In this document: piece after piece, positions 17,266-25,374 of the stretch
Layout of the letters: the number at the start of each line of letters is the position of its first letter
Position numbering within the stretch: position 1 is the first letter of the stretch
Source of the DNA: Pseudomonas fluorescens HK44
GTDB taxonomy: Bacteria; Pseudomonadota; Gammaproteobacteria; Pseudomonadales; Pseudomonadaceae
Assembly: GCF_000217955.3 (NCBI RefSeq)
Contig: NZ_AFOY02000027.1
Span: 62,001-126,000, forward strand
Direction of reading: 5' to 3'
DNA: 64,000 bases
The notes under the pieces: generated by a model
Databases searched by the model: none
Told to the model about the DNA's origin: nothing
Seen by the model: only the letters and a program-made list of their open reading frames with translations
Position numbers and translations under genes: made by a program

Positions 17266-18807
17266 ATGACGCAAGCCAATAACGCCGTGTACACCGATCT
17301 GAGTGTTGATGATCTGGTTAAAGAAGCCCTGAAGCGCGGTGAAGGCGAGCTTGCCGACACTGGCGCGCTGGTGGTTCGCACCGGTCACCGTACTGGTCGT
17401 TCGCCAGTCGACCGTTTCATCGTTGAAGAGCCAACCACTCAGGCCGCTATCGCCTGGGGCCCGATCAACCGCAAGTTCCCGGCCGACAAGTTCGATGCCC
17501 TGTGGGACCGCGTTGAGGCGTTCAACAACGCGCAAGAGCATTTCGTTTCCCACGTGCACGTAGGTTCGGCTGAAGAGCACTACCTGGCCGTGAAAATGAC
17601 CACCCAGACTGCCTGGCAGAACCTGTTCGGTCGTTGCCTGTTCATCAACCCGGCCCAGTACAACCCGGCCGGTCGTGAAGAGTGGCAAGTTCTGAACGTC
17701 GCCAACTTCGAGTGCGTGCCAGAGCGTGACGGCACCAACTCCGACGGCTGCGTGATCATCAACTTCGCCCAGAAGAAAGTGCTGCTCGCCGGCATGCGCT
17801 ACGCCGGTGAAATGAAGAAAGCCATGTTTTCGGTGCAGAACTTCCTGCTGCCGGCCGCCGACGTACTGCCGATGCACTGCGCCGCCAACATCGGCGAAGA
17901 GGGCGACGTGACCCTGTTCTTCGGTCTGTCCGGCACCGGCAAGACCACCCTGTCCGCCGACGAAAGCCGTTACCTGATCGGTGACGACGAACACGGCTGG
18001 GGCGAGGGCGTGGTGTTCAACATCGAAGGCGGTTGCTATGCCAAGTGCATCGACCTGTCCGAGAAGAACGAGCCGGTCATCTGGAAAGCCATCAAGCACG
18101 GCGCCGTCCTGGAAAACGTTGTGATCGACGACGCCAAGCACGCCGACTACACCGATGTCAGCCTGACCCAGAACAGCCGCGCCGCCTACCCGCTGGAGCA
18201 CGTTGCCAAGCGTTCCGAGAAGAACCTGGGCGGCGAGCCAAACGCAGTGATCTTCCTGACTTGCGACCTGACCGGCGTGCTGCCGCCAGTGTCGATCCTC
18301 AATGAAGAACAAGCGGCCTACCACTTCCTGTCCGGCTACACCGCACTGGTGGGCTCGACTGAAATGGGTTCGGGCAGCGGCATCAAGTCGACCTTCTCCA
18401 CCTGCTTCGGCGCACCGTTCTTCCCGCGTCCGGCTGGCGAATACGCAGAGCTGCTGATCAAGCGCATCCGCGGCTTCGGCTCCAAGGTCTACCTGGTCAA
18501 CACCGGCTGGACCGGCGGCGGCTACGGCGTCGGCAAACGCTTCAACATCCCGACCACTCGCGGCGTGATCGCAGCGATCCAGAGCGGCGCGTTGATCGGT
18601 GCTGAAACCGAACACCTCGACACTATCAACCTCGACGTGCCATTGGCTGTGCCAGGCGTTGAAACCGGCCTGTTGAACCCACGTAACACCTGGGCTGACA
18701 AGGCTGCTTACGATGAGGCTGCTAAAGCGCTGGCCGGTCTGTTTGTTGAGAACTTCAAGAAGTTCGACGTGAGCGACGCGATCAAGGCTGCTGGGCCGAA
18801 GTTGTAA
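17266..18807 (+). CDS. pckA: phosphoenolpyruvate carboxykinase (ATP)
   Basis: A 513-residue enzyme that converts oxaloacetate and ATP to phosphoenolpyruvate, the entry to gluconeogenesis from organic acids. The P-loop is FFGLSGTGKTTLSAD (about residue 220), followed by the second kinase motif LIGDDEHGW and the adenine/metal segments GGEPNAVIFLTCD and TSCFGAPF-like FSTCFGAPFFPRP. GGGYGVGKRF lies near the C-terminus. The ATG follows GGGGAACCTC. The gene ends in a strong terminator and is probably a single transcription unit. Confidence 0.96.
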   Translation: MTQANNAVYTDLSVDDLVKEALKRGEGELADTGALVVRTGHRTGRSPVDRFIVEEPTTQAAIAWGPINRKFPADKFDALWDRVEAFNNAQEHFVSHVHVGSAEEHYLAVKMTTQTAWQNLFGRCLFINPAQYNPAGREEWQVLNVANFECVPERDGTNSDGCVIINFAQKKVLLAGMRYAGEMKKAMFSVQNFLLPAADVLPMHCAANIGEEGDVTLFFGLSGTGKTTLSADESRYLIGDDEHGWGEGVVFNIEGGCYAKCIDLSEKNEPVIWKAIKHGAVLENVVIDDAKHADYTDVSLTQNSRAAYPLEHVAKRSEKNLGGEPNAVIFLTCDLTGVLPPVSILNEEQAAYHFLSGYTALVGSTEMGSGSGIKSTFSTCFGAPFFPRPAGEYAELLIKRIRGFGSKVYLVNTGWTGGGYGVGKRFNIPTTRGVIAAIQSGALIGAETEHLDTINLDVPLAVPGVETGLLNPRNTWADKAAYDEAAKALAGLFVENFKKFDVSDAIKAAGPKL

Positions 18808-18835
18808 TGATTCGGTAGTGGTTTGAGGTAAGAGA

Positions 18836-18861
18836 AAGCCGCCCTTCGGGGCGGCTTTTTG
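18836..18861 (+). terminator. Rho-independent terminator of pckA
   Basis: AAGCCGCC, loop CTTCGG, then GGCGGCTT and a T-run, 29 bases beyond the pckA stop. It could also act on the convergent hipBA transcript. Confidence 0.93.
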
Positions 18862-18896
18862 TGAGCGCTGGACGAACGACGCCCATGCCAGGAATC

Positions 18897-20168
18897 TTAA
18901 TTGACGGAAAACCGAAACGCGGGCGCCATGTTGTCTTGTTCACGCTTGGACAGCCCTAAAGCGTTAGCCACTGTCGGCCATTGACTGACCACTTCCTGGA
19001 AGTTCTCAATAATTTCGTCTGCGTCTTTGCGGCTGACACGAAAGTACTCTGCAACCTCGCGAGCGAGCTCCAAATCCAACGCGTTGTCGGAGTCGGTGAT
19101 GTTGAGTTTCAATCCGTCGGCGTGTGCTACCGGGTTCATGTCGTAGGCATCGGATAGGCGCCATCCCCGGCCGGGGTCAAGGATAAAACCATGGTTGCGC
19201 AGGTGGTCGTCGGTATTGGAGATCAGGATGTTGAACACGATGCGGGACCACAGCTCGCGCAGATCTGCCTTGGTTTCTGAACCGTGGTTAATGAGCACTT
19301 CAGCCAGCTCCAGGTAACTGGCGCCTACCAATGCATCATCACCGTCAATACGATCGGTCATGGTCATGGCTGAGGCGAAGTGCAGTCGGCCGCCCTTTTC
19401 GGTACGGTCGAAACGCTTGACCATGAAGCAGTGATGATCGCTCGCGAAGCAGCGTGCAATTCCGTTCGCGACCCGTAAGCCACAATGACTCGCCAAGGCA
19501 TTCACCACCATTTCCCAACCGCCGACGTCGTACTCATCACGAGTGCTTGGGAACTTGGCGATCCACAAATGGCCTTGCTCGTCAGCAACGCTGGCCTTGG
19601 GTCTGGCACCACCCAGTGAGCCACCTGGCGCTATCAGCATTCTCAGCCACTCGCGCCCATCGGGCGACGTGTTATCCGGGTCGCTTTCCAAGGCGCGACT
19701 TGCTTCTTCCAAGGCGCGCAACTCGACGAAGGGTGGGGCTGCCAACCCATCGCGATCATCCAGGAAATTGCCTTCGTCATTGAGCTTGTAGCGGATTGCC
19801 CCGACCCGATAGAGGTCATGAACACCTAAAAGGAAATCCGACTCGTACAGCTTGGTGCCTTTGGGGACCAGTCCGTCACGGATATCTCGTTCCAGTCGAC
19901 GTTTCATCAGCAATTGACCCCAGCGATCCGGGCTTGAGTCGGCAAAAACGCCAAAGCGTGATTGATGTTGGCCGGGGAATTGTCGGCCCTCGTAGAGCCC
20001 GATACGGGGATCGAGCGATGTGAAGTTCAACTCAGGATCGGCCAATGCAGCAGCGTCGTACTCAAACTCGAATACGTTGTTGGAGCGGACCTTGTTGGCG
20101 TGGAGGAATCCAAGACGCCTAGGGCCGTTCAAGGATTCCCAATCTGCATACACGGCGATCAGTGTCAT
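18897..20168 (-). CDS. hipA: HipA-family serine/threonine kinase toxin
   Basis: A 423-residue HipA-type toxin. In E. coli HipA phosphorylates glutamyl-tRNA synthetase, stops translation and gives persistence. The N-terminal subdomain (LNGPRRLGFLHANKV) is followed by the HipA core: glycine-rich loop PGGSLGGARPKASVAD, the ATP-binding Lys in LWIAKFPS, the catalytic ISNTDDHLRNHGFIL and the metal-binding Asp in RLSDAYDMNP. All key residues seem present, so the kinase is probably active. It overlaps hipB by four bases. The pair sits between core genes and looks like an insertion. The substrate may differ from that of E. coli HipA. Confidence 0.92.
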   Translation of the reverse strand: MTLIAVYADWESLNGPRRLGFLHANKVRSNNVFEFEYDAAALADPELNFTSLDPRIGLYEGRQFPGQHQSRFGVFADSSPDRWGQLLMKRRLERDIRDGLVPKGTKLYESDFLLGVHDLYRVGAIRYKLNDEGNFLDDRDGLAAPPFVELRALEEASRALESDPDNTSPDGREWLRMLIAPGGSLGGARPKASVADEQGHLWIAKFPSTRDEYDVGGWEMVVNALASHCGLRVANGIARCFASDHHCFMVKRFDRTEKGGRLHFASAMTMTDRIDGDDALVGASYLELAEVLINHGSETKADLRELWSRIVFNILISNTDDHLRNHGFILDPGRGWRLSDAYDMNPVAHADGLKLNITDSDNALDLELAREVAEYFRVSRKDADEIIENFQEVVSQWPTVANALGLSKREQDNMAPAFRFSVN

Positions 20169-20662
20169 TTTTCACCTGTCGTAGGCTTAGGCTTTTTTTT
20201 CTGGGTCAACAAACTGGATAAAGAGTGGGTGTTGATTGGGAAGTCATGGGCAAGATTCAGATTTGAGGCGGGGTCTCCAATCACTTCCGTCATCTTGTCG
20301 CTGACAACAGACGATTTTTTTGTTGGCCTCACGCTGCGAGCTCGTTGGCGTTTGTTGGCGGCGAGGTTGGCTCCCGGCGTTAATTGCGCGTCTTGCAGTT
20401 GGCGCCCTACCTCATCCACGGCTGCGAGCTTGTTCAAGTCTTTCTCCAGACCGAGCACCTGCATAACTGACAAATAGGCGCCCATCGTCACACCTGATCC
20501 GCCTGACTCCAGAGAGCGCAATGTGGTCAGTGACATGCCAGCCCTCTCGGCCACTTGCTTGGCCGTCAGTTTTCGGCGCAGTCGAGCAAGTTTCAGGCGC
20601 TCACCAAACTCGGAGAGCAGCTTGTTTGTGGAGGGCAGGAGCGGCGCCGTTTTCTTAGCCAT
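20165..20662 (-). CDS. hipB: HipB-like XRE antitoxin with long C-terminal extension
   Basis: A 165-residue DNA-binding antitoxin. The helix-turn-helix lies at residues about 18-72 (LKLARLRRKLTAKQVAERAG, SLTTLRSLESG). E. coli HipB is about 88 residues, so this protein has an extra tail of about 75 residues, basic in the middle (NKRQRARSVRPTKKSS). It should repress its own operon by binding the dyads upstream and neutralise HipA. Its stop overlaps the hipA start (ATGA). The function of the tail is unknown; it may contact HipA or DNA. Confidence 0.9.
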   Translation of the reverse strand: MAKKTAPLLPSTNKLLSEFGERLKLARLRRKLTAKQVAERAGMSLTTLRSLESGGSGVTMGAYLSVMQVLGLEKDLNKLAAVDEVGRQLQDAQLTPGANLAANKRQRARSVRPTKKSSVVSDKMTEVIGDPASNLNLAHDFPINTHSLSSLLTQKKKPKPTTGEK

Positions 20663-20664
20663 GT

Positions 20665-20709
20665 GCCATTATTCCTTCATTTTTTGGCTTTAACTGCCAG
20701 AATAATAGC
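20665..20709. promoter_or_regulatory. HipB operator-like dyad, proximal copy
   Basis: GCCATTATTC and GAATAATAGC face each other with 25 bases between, starting three bases upstream of the hipB start codon. A CACTTAAGTG palindrome follows. The position fits autorepression by HipB. Confidence 0.7.
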
Positions 20710-20817
20710 ACTTAAGTGAAGCGCTGCCGCTTGACCAAAAATCACACAACCAGCCTGCCCCTTACCGTGGTTTCAATTCTTTGCAGTTGTGCTTGGATAT
20801 GGCGGGTCATTGGAACT

Positions 20818-20862
20818 GCCATTATTCCAGCTGAAATAGCTCTAAACAGCCAGAATAATGCC
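20818..20862. promoter_or_regulatory. HipB operator-like dyad, distal copy
   Basis: GCCATTATTC and GAATAATGCC, again with 25 bases between, 153 bases upstream of the first copy and just after the DUF1493 stop. The following CACTTATGTG also matches the proximal copy. The two copies form a diverged direct repeat of about 55 bases. Confidence 0.7.
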
Positions 20863-20864
20863 AC

Positions 20865-21230
20865 TTATGTGTTCGGCTGAATGCCTTTCAATTCTTGTGT
20901 ATTCCAGCGTTGGGTCTTGATGGCCCGGTAAAGCATGCCGATGGTCAGTGGCACCTTGTCGCCACGGCCCTTGGCCCTGCGTTTGAGAAACACGTCGAAG
21001 CCTTCGGGCTGAAAGTAGCGATAGGCGTCGTAGTCGACGAAGTCGATGGCGAACTGTTCTTCCAGGGCTTCCATCAGGTGCCGTGCGTCCGAACCGTCGC
21101 AGCCGAGGTCGAAATTGATCGAGGTGTTGAGGCTGATGGTTTTGCGTTCGGGCAGGCCGAGCTCTTCGTGCAGCAGCTGCATGAGTAACTGCATGGCGTG
21201 GTCGTCGGGGAAGTTGGGGGCGAGGTTCAT
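20865..21230 (-). CDS. DUF1493-type (acyl-carrier-like) protein
   Basis: A 121-residue acidic-to-basic protein. The region LNTSINFDLGCDGSDARHLMEALEEQF (residues about 35-61) has the acyl-carrier-like motif D-G-S-D in place of the D-S-L of acyl carrier proteins, as in the DUF1493 family. The tail has a basic segment (LKRRAKGRGDK). These proteins often occur near secretion or toxin loci, but their role is unknown. The gene is transcribed towards hipBA and is followed directly by the distal HipB-like operator. Confidence 0.75.
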   Translation of the reverse strand: MNLAPNFPDDHAMQLLMQLLHEELGLPERKTISLNTSINFDLGCDGSDARHLMEALEEQFAIDFVDYDAYRYFQPEGFDVFLKRRAKGRGDKVPLTIGMLYRAIKTQRWNTQELKGIQPNT

Positions 21231-21262
21231 GGTTAACAGTCCGGTTGAGGCAGGCAGGAATG

Positions 21263-21442
21263 TTATGGGGCGCAGGGTTTGGGTGGAAGGCCCTTGCTAC
21301 GCGGTTGATCGTTCCCATGCTTACGAGTTTCTTTGATTTGCAACGCGTCAACATGGAATTCGCGGGAAGGTGGGCGTTCACCCCGTACGATCTCGTCCAT
21401 CTGTTGCACGCTTTCCATCAGCTCATCAAAAAACGTGTTCAC
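21263..21442 (-). pseudogene. truncated NadS/HigA-type antitoxin, N-terminal part only
   Basis: A 59-codon ORF starting with GTG at 21442, with AGGAG seven bases upstream. The segment NTFFDELMESVQQMDEIVRGE, PPSREFHVDALQIKETR matches the N-terminus of a common helix-turn-helix antitoxin family in which the HTH should follow (usually LREALGLSQ-like). Here the HTH is absent and the reading frame ends in a short unrelated tail (GLPPKPCAP). No partner toxin is visible. It looks like a decayed toxin-antitoxin remnant, though translation could still happen. Confidence 0.6.
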
Positions 21443-21486
21443 GGTTATCTCCTGTGTTCGGTGATGGCTTTCAACGCTTTGCGTTT

Positions 21487-21517
21487 GATCGTTCTCACGC
21501 AGAACGTGAGAACGATC
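21487..21517. repeat. perfect 13-base inverted repeat
   Basis: GATCGTTCTCACG and CGTGAGAACGATC separated by CAGAA, in the gap between two small minus-strand genes. It is related to the GTTCCCACGC-type palindromes elsewhere in the genome. Confidence 0.75.
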
Positions 21518-21531
21518 TGTTCGCTCGGACT

Positions 21532-21828
21532 TCAGGCCGGCGCTTTCCAGTTCAGCATGCGTTGTTGGGCGACCTGGAGCAGGTCGCGGCCGTCTTGAGT
21601 CAGCAGGTACAGGGCGTGGGTGATATGGGGGATGTCTTTGACGTCGCCGTGTTTGAAGCATTGGCAGTGCAAGGTTTCGAGCAGGTCGCTGGAGGCGCGG
21701 ATGCGCTGAAGGGCGGCTTCAAGGATGTCTTGCGGGTCGGCCTCTGTGTCGATGATCAGGGGCGAGGTGTCAGTGAGGTTGCTTTGAAGTGGGCGGTAGC
21801 GATCTACAAACGGATTTAATGTGGTCAT
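21532..21828 (-). CDS. small conserved protein, paralogue 1 (DUF6124-like, family uncertain)
   Basis: A 98-residue soluble protein: MTTLNPFVDRYRPL, then DTEADPQDILEAALQRIRASSDLL and HALYLLTQDGRDLLQVAQQRM. It shares this plan with the next gene upstream (22109-22396); about half the residues are the same. The length and the layout (short N-terminal segment, an acidic start, a helix with RIRASSDLL, a C-terminal helix) resemble families of small proteins multiplied in fluorescent pseudomonads, but I cannot name the family with certainty. A leader with a conserved hairpin lies upstream. Function unknown. Confidence 0.7.
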   Translation of the reverse strand: MTTLNPFVDRYRPLQSNLTDTSPLIIDTEADPQDILEAALQRIRASSDLLETLHCQCFKHGDVKDIPHITHALYLLTQDGRDLLQVAQQRMLNWKAPA

Positions 21829-21879
21829 TGAGGAGCGCCTCTATTTTTAAGGGAAATGTGTGCTTCTCTTTCGGGTGAC

Positions 21880-21925
21880 CAAGCCCGAGCCGCTGATTTG
21901 GCAGCGACAGTCACGACTATAGGTG
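21880..21925 (-). promoter_or_regulatory. leader element with conserved CGCTG/CAGCG hairpin
   Basis: On the minus strand, a TATAGT box (about 21916-21921) is followed nine bases later by CGCTGCCAAATCAGCG, a five-base stem that would sit near the 5' end of the mRNA. The same 18 bases occur upstream of the DUF3077 gene at 50056-50073. The start codon of the 98-residue protein is about 60 bases further down. Confidence 0.6.
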
Positions 21926-22059
21926 TGGGTACAGGCTGGTGATAGCCGACAAGGAGCATGAGGTTGTAGGACGGGGACGAAGATTTGTTAGGCCGCTGCG
22001 TACAGATTTGATGTCTGATTCAGTGCGGCGATTATTCAGGCCGACCGCGTTATCGTTCA

Positions 22060-22082
22060 TCGCGGGCAAGCCTTGCTCCTAC
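22060..22082. repeat. REP-like CGCGGGCAAGCCTTGCTCCTAC element
   Basis: A common Pseudomonas intergenic palindrome, with an inverted related copy at 38583-38611. It lies just after the stop of the second small paralogue. Confidence 0.6.
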
Positions 22083-22108
22083 AGGGGGGGTGTTGTTCGT
22101 GGGGGCAT

Positions 22109-22396
22109 TCAGTCGCTTTTCGGCATCCGCTGCCGAGCCACCTCAAGCAACTCGCTCCCGTCCTGAGTCAACAGATAAAGTGCATTGACGATATTCGGAA
22201 TGTCTTTCACATCCGCTTGCTTGAAGCACAGGCAATACAGCGTTTCGAGCAAGTCGCTGGAGGCGCGGATGCGTTGTCGGGCGGCGTCCAGGATGGCGTG
22301 GGGATTGGCCTCGGTGTCGATGACCAGAACCGGGGTGTCGCTGTAGCTGGTTTTGAGTGGGCGATAACGGTTGTTAGACGGATCAAGCGGGTTCAT
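22109..22396 (-). CDS. small conserved protein, paralogue 2
   Basis: A 95-residue protein closely similar to its neighbour at 21532-21828: YRPLKTSYSDTPVLVIDTEA, ILDAARQRIRASSDLLETLY and ALYLLTQDGSELLEVARQRM align without gaps. The start is the ATG at 22396, preceded by AGGA; a longer frame extends into the promoter. It has two conserved cysteines at YCLCFK, where the other copy has HCQCFK. Function unknown. The two genes are separately promoted and probably arose by tandem duplication. Confidence 0.72.
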   Translation of the reverse strand: MNPLDPSNNRYRPLKTSYSDTPVLVIDTEANPHAILDAARQRIRASSDLLETLYCLCFKQADVKDIPNIVNALYLLTQDGSELLEVARQRMPKSD

Positions 22397-22837
22397 TGAA
22401 GGTGTCCTGTAGGAAGTCGCGACGTCGCTCCTGCAGGCCGACACACGGGGGTTAGCCGCGCCGCAAACTATAGAACCCGATCCAGAAGTCTCGCAAGACA
22501 GCCGCAATGGACAGTTTGTGTAGGGCGTTTACTGGCCGTTGAGCCTTCGGCCTACAGGCCTCACGAGGCTTTTTCAGAGATCTGCCGAAATGTCGAATTT
22601 CCCACACGCTTGTCAGGCGTGGCAGATAGAGCGCGCAGCGCACGTGCGCCAGACTGTGTAGGGCATTTCGCGATCTTCGATTCACATTTGAACGCCATCA
22701 ATCACGGAATTGCATCACGGGCGTTGCACCGTTCTCCCTGTATCATTCCGTATTCCTTTTGCGCCCGACCTTTTCTCGACTCGCTGCATTCGCCGACTAG
22801 GCTTTCGGCATGGCAGCAGTCAACGGAGTGACAGCTT
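22397..22837. other. intergenic region between divergent small gene and RecQ-like helicase
   Basis: 441 bases. On the minus side it carries the promoter of the 95-residue gene (22467-22496). The remainder, with a GCCTTCGGCCTACAGGCC-like palindrome near 22542-22562, holds no gene I can support. The helicase promoter probably lies between 22650 and 22810. Confidence 0.4.
22467..22496 (-). promoter_or_regulatory. sigma-70-type promoter of small paralogue 2
   Basis: TTGCGA and TATAGT are separated by 18 bases on the minus strand, about 75 bases before the start codon. Confidence 0.6.
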
Positions 22838-24772
22838 ATGCACAACACCCTTGAACAGGTCTTTGGTTATCCACAGTTCCGGCCCGGCCAAGAGGCGGCG
22901 GTCAGTGCGGTGTTGGCCGGGCGCTCGGCGGCGGCGATTTTCCCGACCGGCTCCGGCAAATCCTTGTGCTATCAGTTGCCGGCCTTGTTGCTGCCGCACC
23001 TGACACTGGTGGTCTCGCCCTTGCTGGCGCTGATGCAAGACCAATTGGCGTTCTTGCAGCGCCACGGAATTGCCGCTGCGAGTATCGATTCGGCGCAGAG
23101 CCGCGATGACGCCAACGAGGTGATGGCGCGGGCGCGTTCCGGCGAATTGAAGATCCTGATGATTTCCGTGGAGCGCTTGAAAAACGAGCGCTTTCGCAAC
23201 TTTTTGCAGCAAGTGCCGATCTCGTTGCTGGTGGTGGACGAGGCGCACTGTATCTCCGAATGGGGCCATAATTTCCGTCCGGATTACCTGAAGCTGCCGG
23301 ACTACCAGCGCCAGTTCAACATCCCGCAAACCTTGCTGCTGACCGCCACAGCTACGCCCAAAGTGATCGCTGACATGCAAGCGAAATTCGCCATCGCGGC
23401 GAACGATGTGGTGACCACCGGTTTCTATCGGCCCAACCTGAATTTGCTGGTTGAACCGGTGCGTGGGCAGGACAAGCGTCGGCGTCTGGTGGAGTGGATG
23501 GGCCAGCGTGCCGGGCAGCCGAGCATCGTCTACGTGACTTTGCAGAAAACCGCCGAGCAGATTGCCCAGCACCTGAGCCAAAACGGTCTTCAAGCCGAGG
23601 CCTATCACGCCGGTTTGCCCCACGAGCAGCGGGAAGCCATTCAACGTCGGTTCATGGGCGGGCAATCCAATTGCATCGTCGCCACCATCGCGTTCGGCAT
23701 GGGCATCGACAAGAGCGACATCCGCAACGTGGTGCATTTCGACTTGCCGAAATCCATCGAAAACTACAGTCAGGAAATCGGCCGCGCCGGGCGCGACGGG
23801 CAGCCTTCCGACTGCCTGGTGCTGGCCAACCGCGACAGCCTCAATGTGTTGGAAAACTTCGTGTACGGCGACACGCCGGAGCTGGATGGCATCCGCTGTG
23901 TGCTCGACGAACTGCAAGCCGCCGCACCGGATGGGCAGTGGGAGTTTTTACTGGGACCGCTGGCCGACCAGAGCAATATTCGCCAACTGCCGCTCAAGAC
24001 CTTGCTGGTGCAGCTTGAACTGAAAGGCTTGATCGCACCGCGTTACGCCTACTTTGCCGAATACCGTTTCAAGTTCCTGCTGGAGCCTGAAGCCTTGTTG
24101 GCGCGCTTTGAGGGCGAACGTCGGGACTTCGTCGCGGCGATCATCCAGACCTCCAGCCGCGCGCGAACCTGGGCCACGGTGAATTTCGAGGCGCTGTACC
24201 AACAGCATCAGGCTGAGCGTAGCCGGGTGGTCAAGGCGCTGGATTACTTCCAGGAGAAGGGTTGGGTCGAGCTGGAAAGCAAGCAGATGACCGAAGTCTA
24301 CAGCCTGCTGCTGACGGACTTCGATGCCCAGGCGTTGAGCGCCCAGTTGCATGGCTATTTCACGCAACATGAACGTACCGAAATTGCCCGGATTCACGCG
24401 ATGCTCGATCTGTTCGCCACCGAGCACTGCCTGGGTTATCGATTGGCGCAGTACTTCGGCGACGAAAATGCGCCGCAGCAGTGCGGGCATTGTTCGGTGT
24501 GTCATGGGCAGGTTGCCCGTCTGCCTGAACCGCCTGAGTTGCCGACGCTTGTGGATAAAAACTTCGAGGCGCTGTGTGGCGACTTTATCCACAGGCACGA
24601 AGCGTACAACGGCCATGTGCCGGGTGCGGAACGGCTGACCCGGTTTTTGTGCGGCATTAGCGTGCCACTGTTTACCAAGCTCAAGGCGCGGACGATTCCG
24701 GGGTTTGCGGCGCTGGAGGATTATCCGTTTGCCGAGGTGCGCGAGTGGGCCCGGGCGAATCTGACTGACTGA
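22838..24772 (+). CDS. RecQ-family ATP-dependent DNA helicase
   Basis: A 644-residue superfamily-2 helicase for recombination and repair. Motif I is FPTGSGKSLCYQLPAL (about residue 38), motif II VVDEAHCISEWGHNFRP, motif III LLLTATATP, motif V ATIAFGMGIDKSDIRNVVHFD and motif VI SQEIGRAGRDGQPSD. Four cysteines follow in EHCLGYRLAQYF, QQCGHCSVC, the RecQ zinc site. A HRDC domain is not clearly recognisable; the C-terminus (VPGAERLTRFLCGISVPLFTKLKA) is a winged-helix-like tail typical of a shorter bacterial RecQ-like branch. E. coli RecQ is about 610 residues. Alone in its transcription unit. Confidence 0.92.
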   Translation: MHNTLEQVFGYPQFRPGQEAAVSAVLAGRSAAAIFPTGSGKSLCYQLPALLLPHLTLVVSPLLALMQDQLAFLQRHGIAAASIDSAQSRDDANEVMARARSGELKILMISVERLKNERFRNFLQQVPISLLVVDEAHCISEWGHNFRPDYLKLPDYQRQFNIPQTLLLTATATPKVIADMQAKFAIAANDVVTTGFYRPNLNLLVEPVRGQDKRRRLVEWMGQRAGQPSIVYVTLQKTAEQIAQHLSQNGLQAEAYHAGLPHEQREAIQRRFMGGQSNCIVATIAFGMGIDKSDIRNVVHFDLPKSIENYSQEIGRAGRDGQPSDCLVLANRDSLNVLENFVYGDTPELDGIRCVLDELQAAAPDGQWEFLLGPLADQSNIRQLPLKTLLVQLELKGLIAPRYAYFAEYRFKFLLEPEALLARFEGERRDFVAAIIQTSSRARTWATVNFEALYQQHQAERSRVVKALDYFQEKGWVELESKQMTEVYSLLLTDFDAQALSAQLHGYFTQHERTEIARIHAMLDLFATEHCLGYRLAQYFGDENAPQQCGHCSVCHGQVARLPEPPELPTLVDKNFEALCGDFIHRHEAYNGHVPGAERLTRFLCGISVPLFTKLKARTIPGFAALEDYPFAEVREWARANLTD

Positions 24773-24878
24773 ACTGTCACTCGTGTCGGAGCGGACCGGG
24801 CGGCGTTCCGATGCTCGCGAAGAACGATAACGCGGTTTTCGCCTTAGACTGGCTATTCAATTCCAGGAGCCGACACTG

Positions 24879-25310
24879 ATGTCCAACCCGATACCCCAAC
24901 GCTCCGACTACCGTCACTTCCAGCCGATCGTCACCCGCTGGCACGACAACGATGTCTATGGCCATGTGAACAATGTGACCTACTACAGCTTCTTTGATAC
25001 GGCGGTAAATACCTACCTGATCGAAGTCGGTGGCCTGGATATTCACGACGGCGAAGTGGTGGGGTTTGTGGTGAGTTCGGCGTGCGATTACTTCGCCTCG
25101 ATCGCTTTTCCCGAGCGCATTGAAATCGGTTTGCGGGTGGGCAAGTTGGGCAGCAGTTCGGTGCAATACGAATTGGCGGTGTTCAAGGCCGGGGAAGCGG
25201 ACGCCTGTGCGGCAGGACGCTTTGTGCATGTATTTGTGGATCGGGCCTCGAATCAGCCGGTGGCGATTCCTGCCGGGTTACGCGGGGCGTTGGAGCGGTT
25301 GGTGGTGTGA
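24879..25310 (+). CDS. YbgC/4HBT-type acyl-CoA thioesterase
   Basis: A 143-residue hotdog thioesterase. The active-site motif is RWHDNDVYGHVNNVTYYSFFDTAV with the catalytic Asp in the YbgC/4-hydroxybenzoyl-CoA thioesterase form. The rest has the usual central strands (SSACDYFASIAFPERIEIGLRV). The substrate is not deducible. It is preceded by an ATCAATTCCAGGAG-like ribosome site and ends with a bidirectional terminator shared with the convergent glycine-zipper gene. Confidence 0.88.
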   Translation: MSNPIPQRSDYRHFQPIVTRWHDNDVYGHVNNVTYYSFFDTAVNTYLIEVGGLDIHDGEVVGFVVSSACDYFASIAFPERIEIGLRVGKLGSSSVQYELAVFKAGEADACAAGRFVHVFVDRASNQPVAIPAGLRGALERLVV

Positions 25311-25314
25311 AACG

Positions 25315-25345
25315 AAAAATCGCAGCCCGAGGGCTGCGATTTTTT
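25315..25345. terminator. bidirectional terminator
   Basis: AAAAATCGCAGCCC and GGGCTGCGATTTTTT with a two-base loop, between the convergent thioesterase and glycine-zipper genes. T-runs are present on both strands. Confidence 0.92.
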
Positions 25346-25374
25346 GGAATCCGCTGCGTGACACTACTCGAGTA

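Noticed and set aside
17083..18615. Long minus-strand frame opposite pckA
   Set aside because: Antisense shadow of pckA, with no ribosome site and no family similarity.
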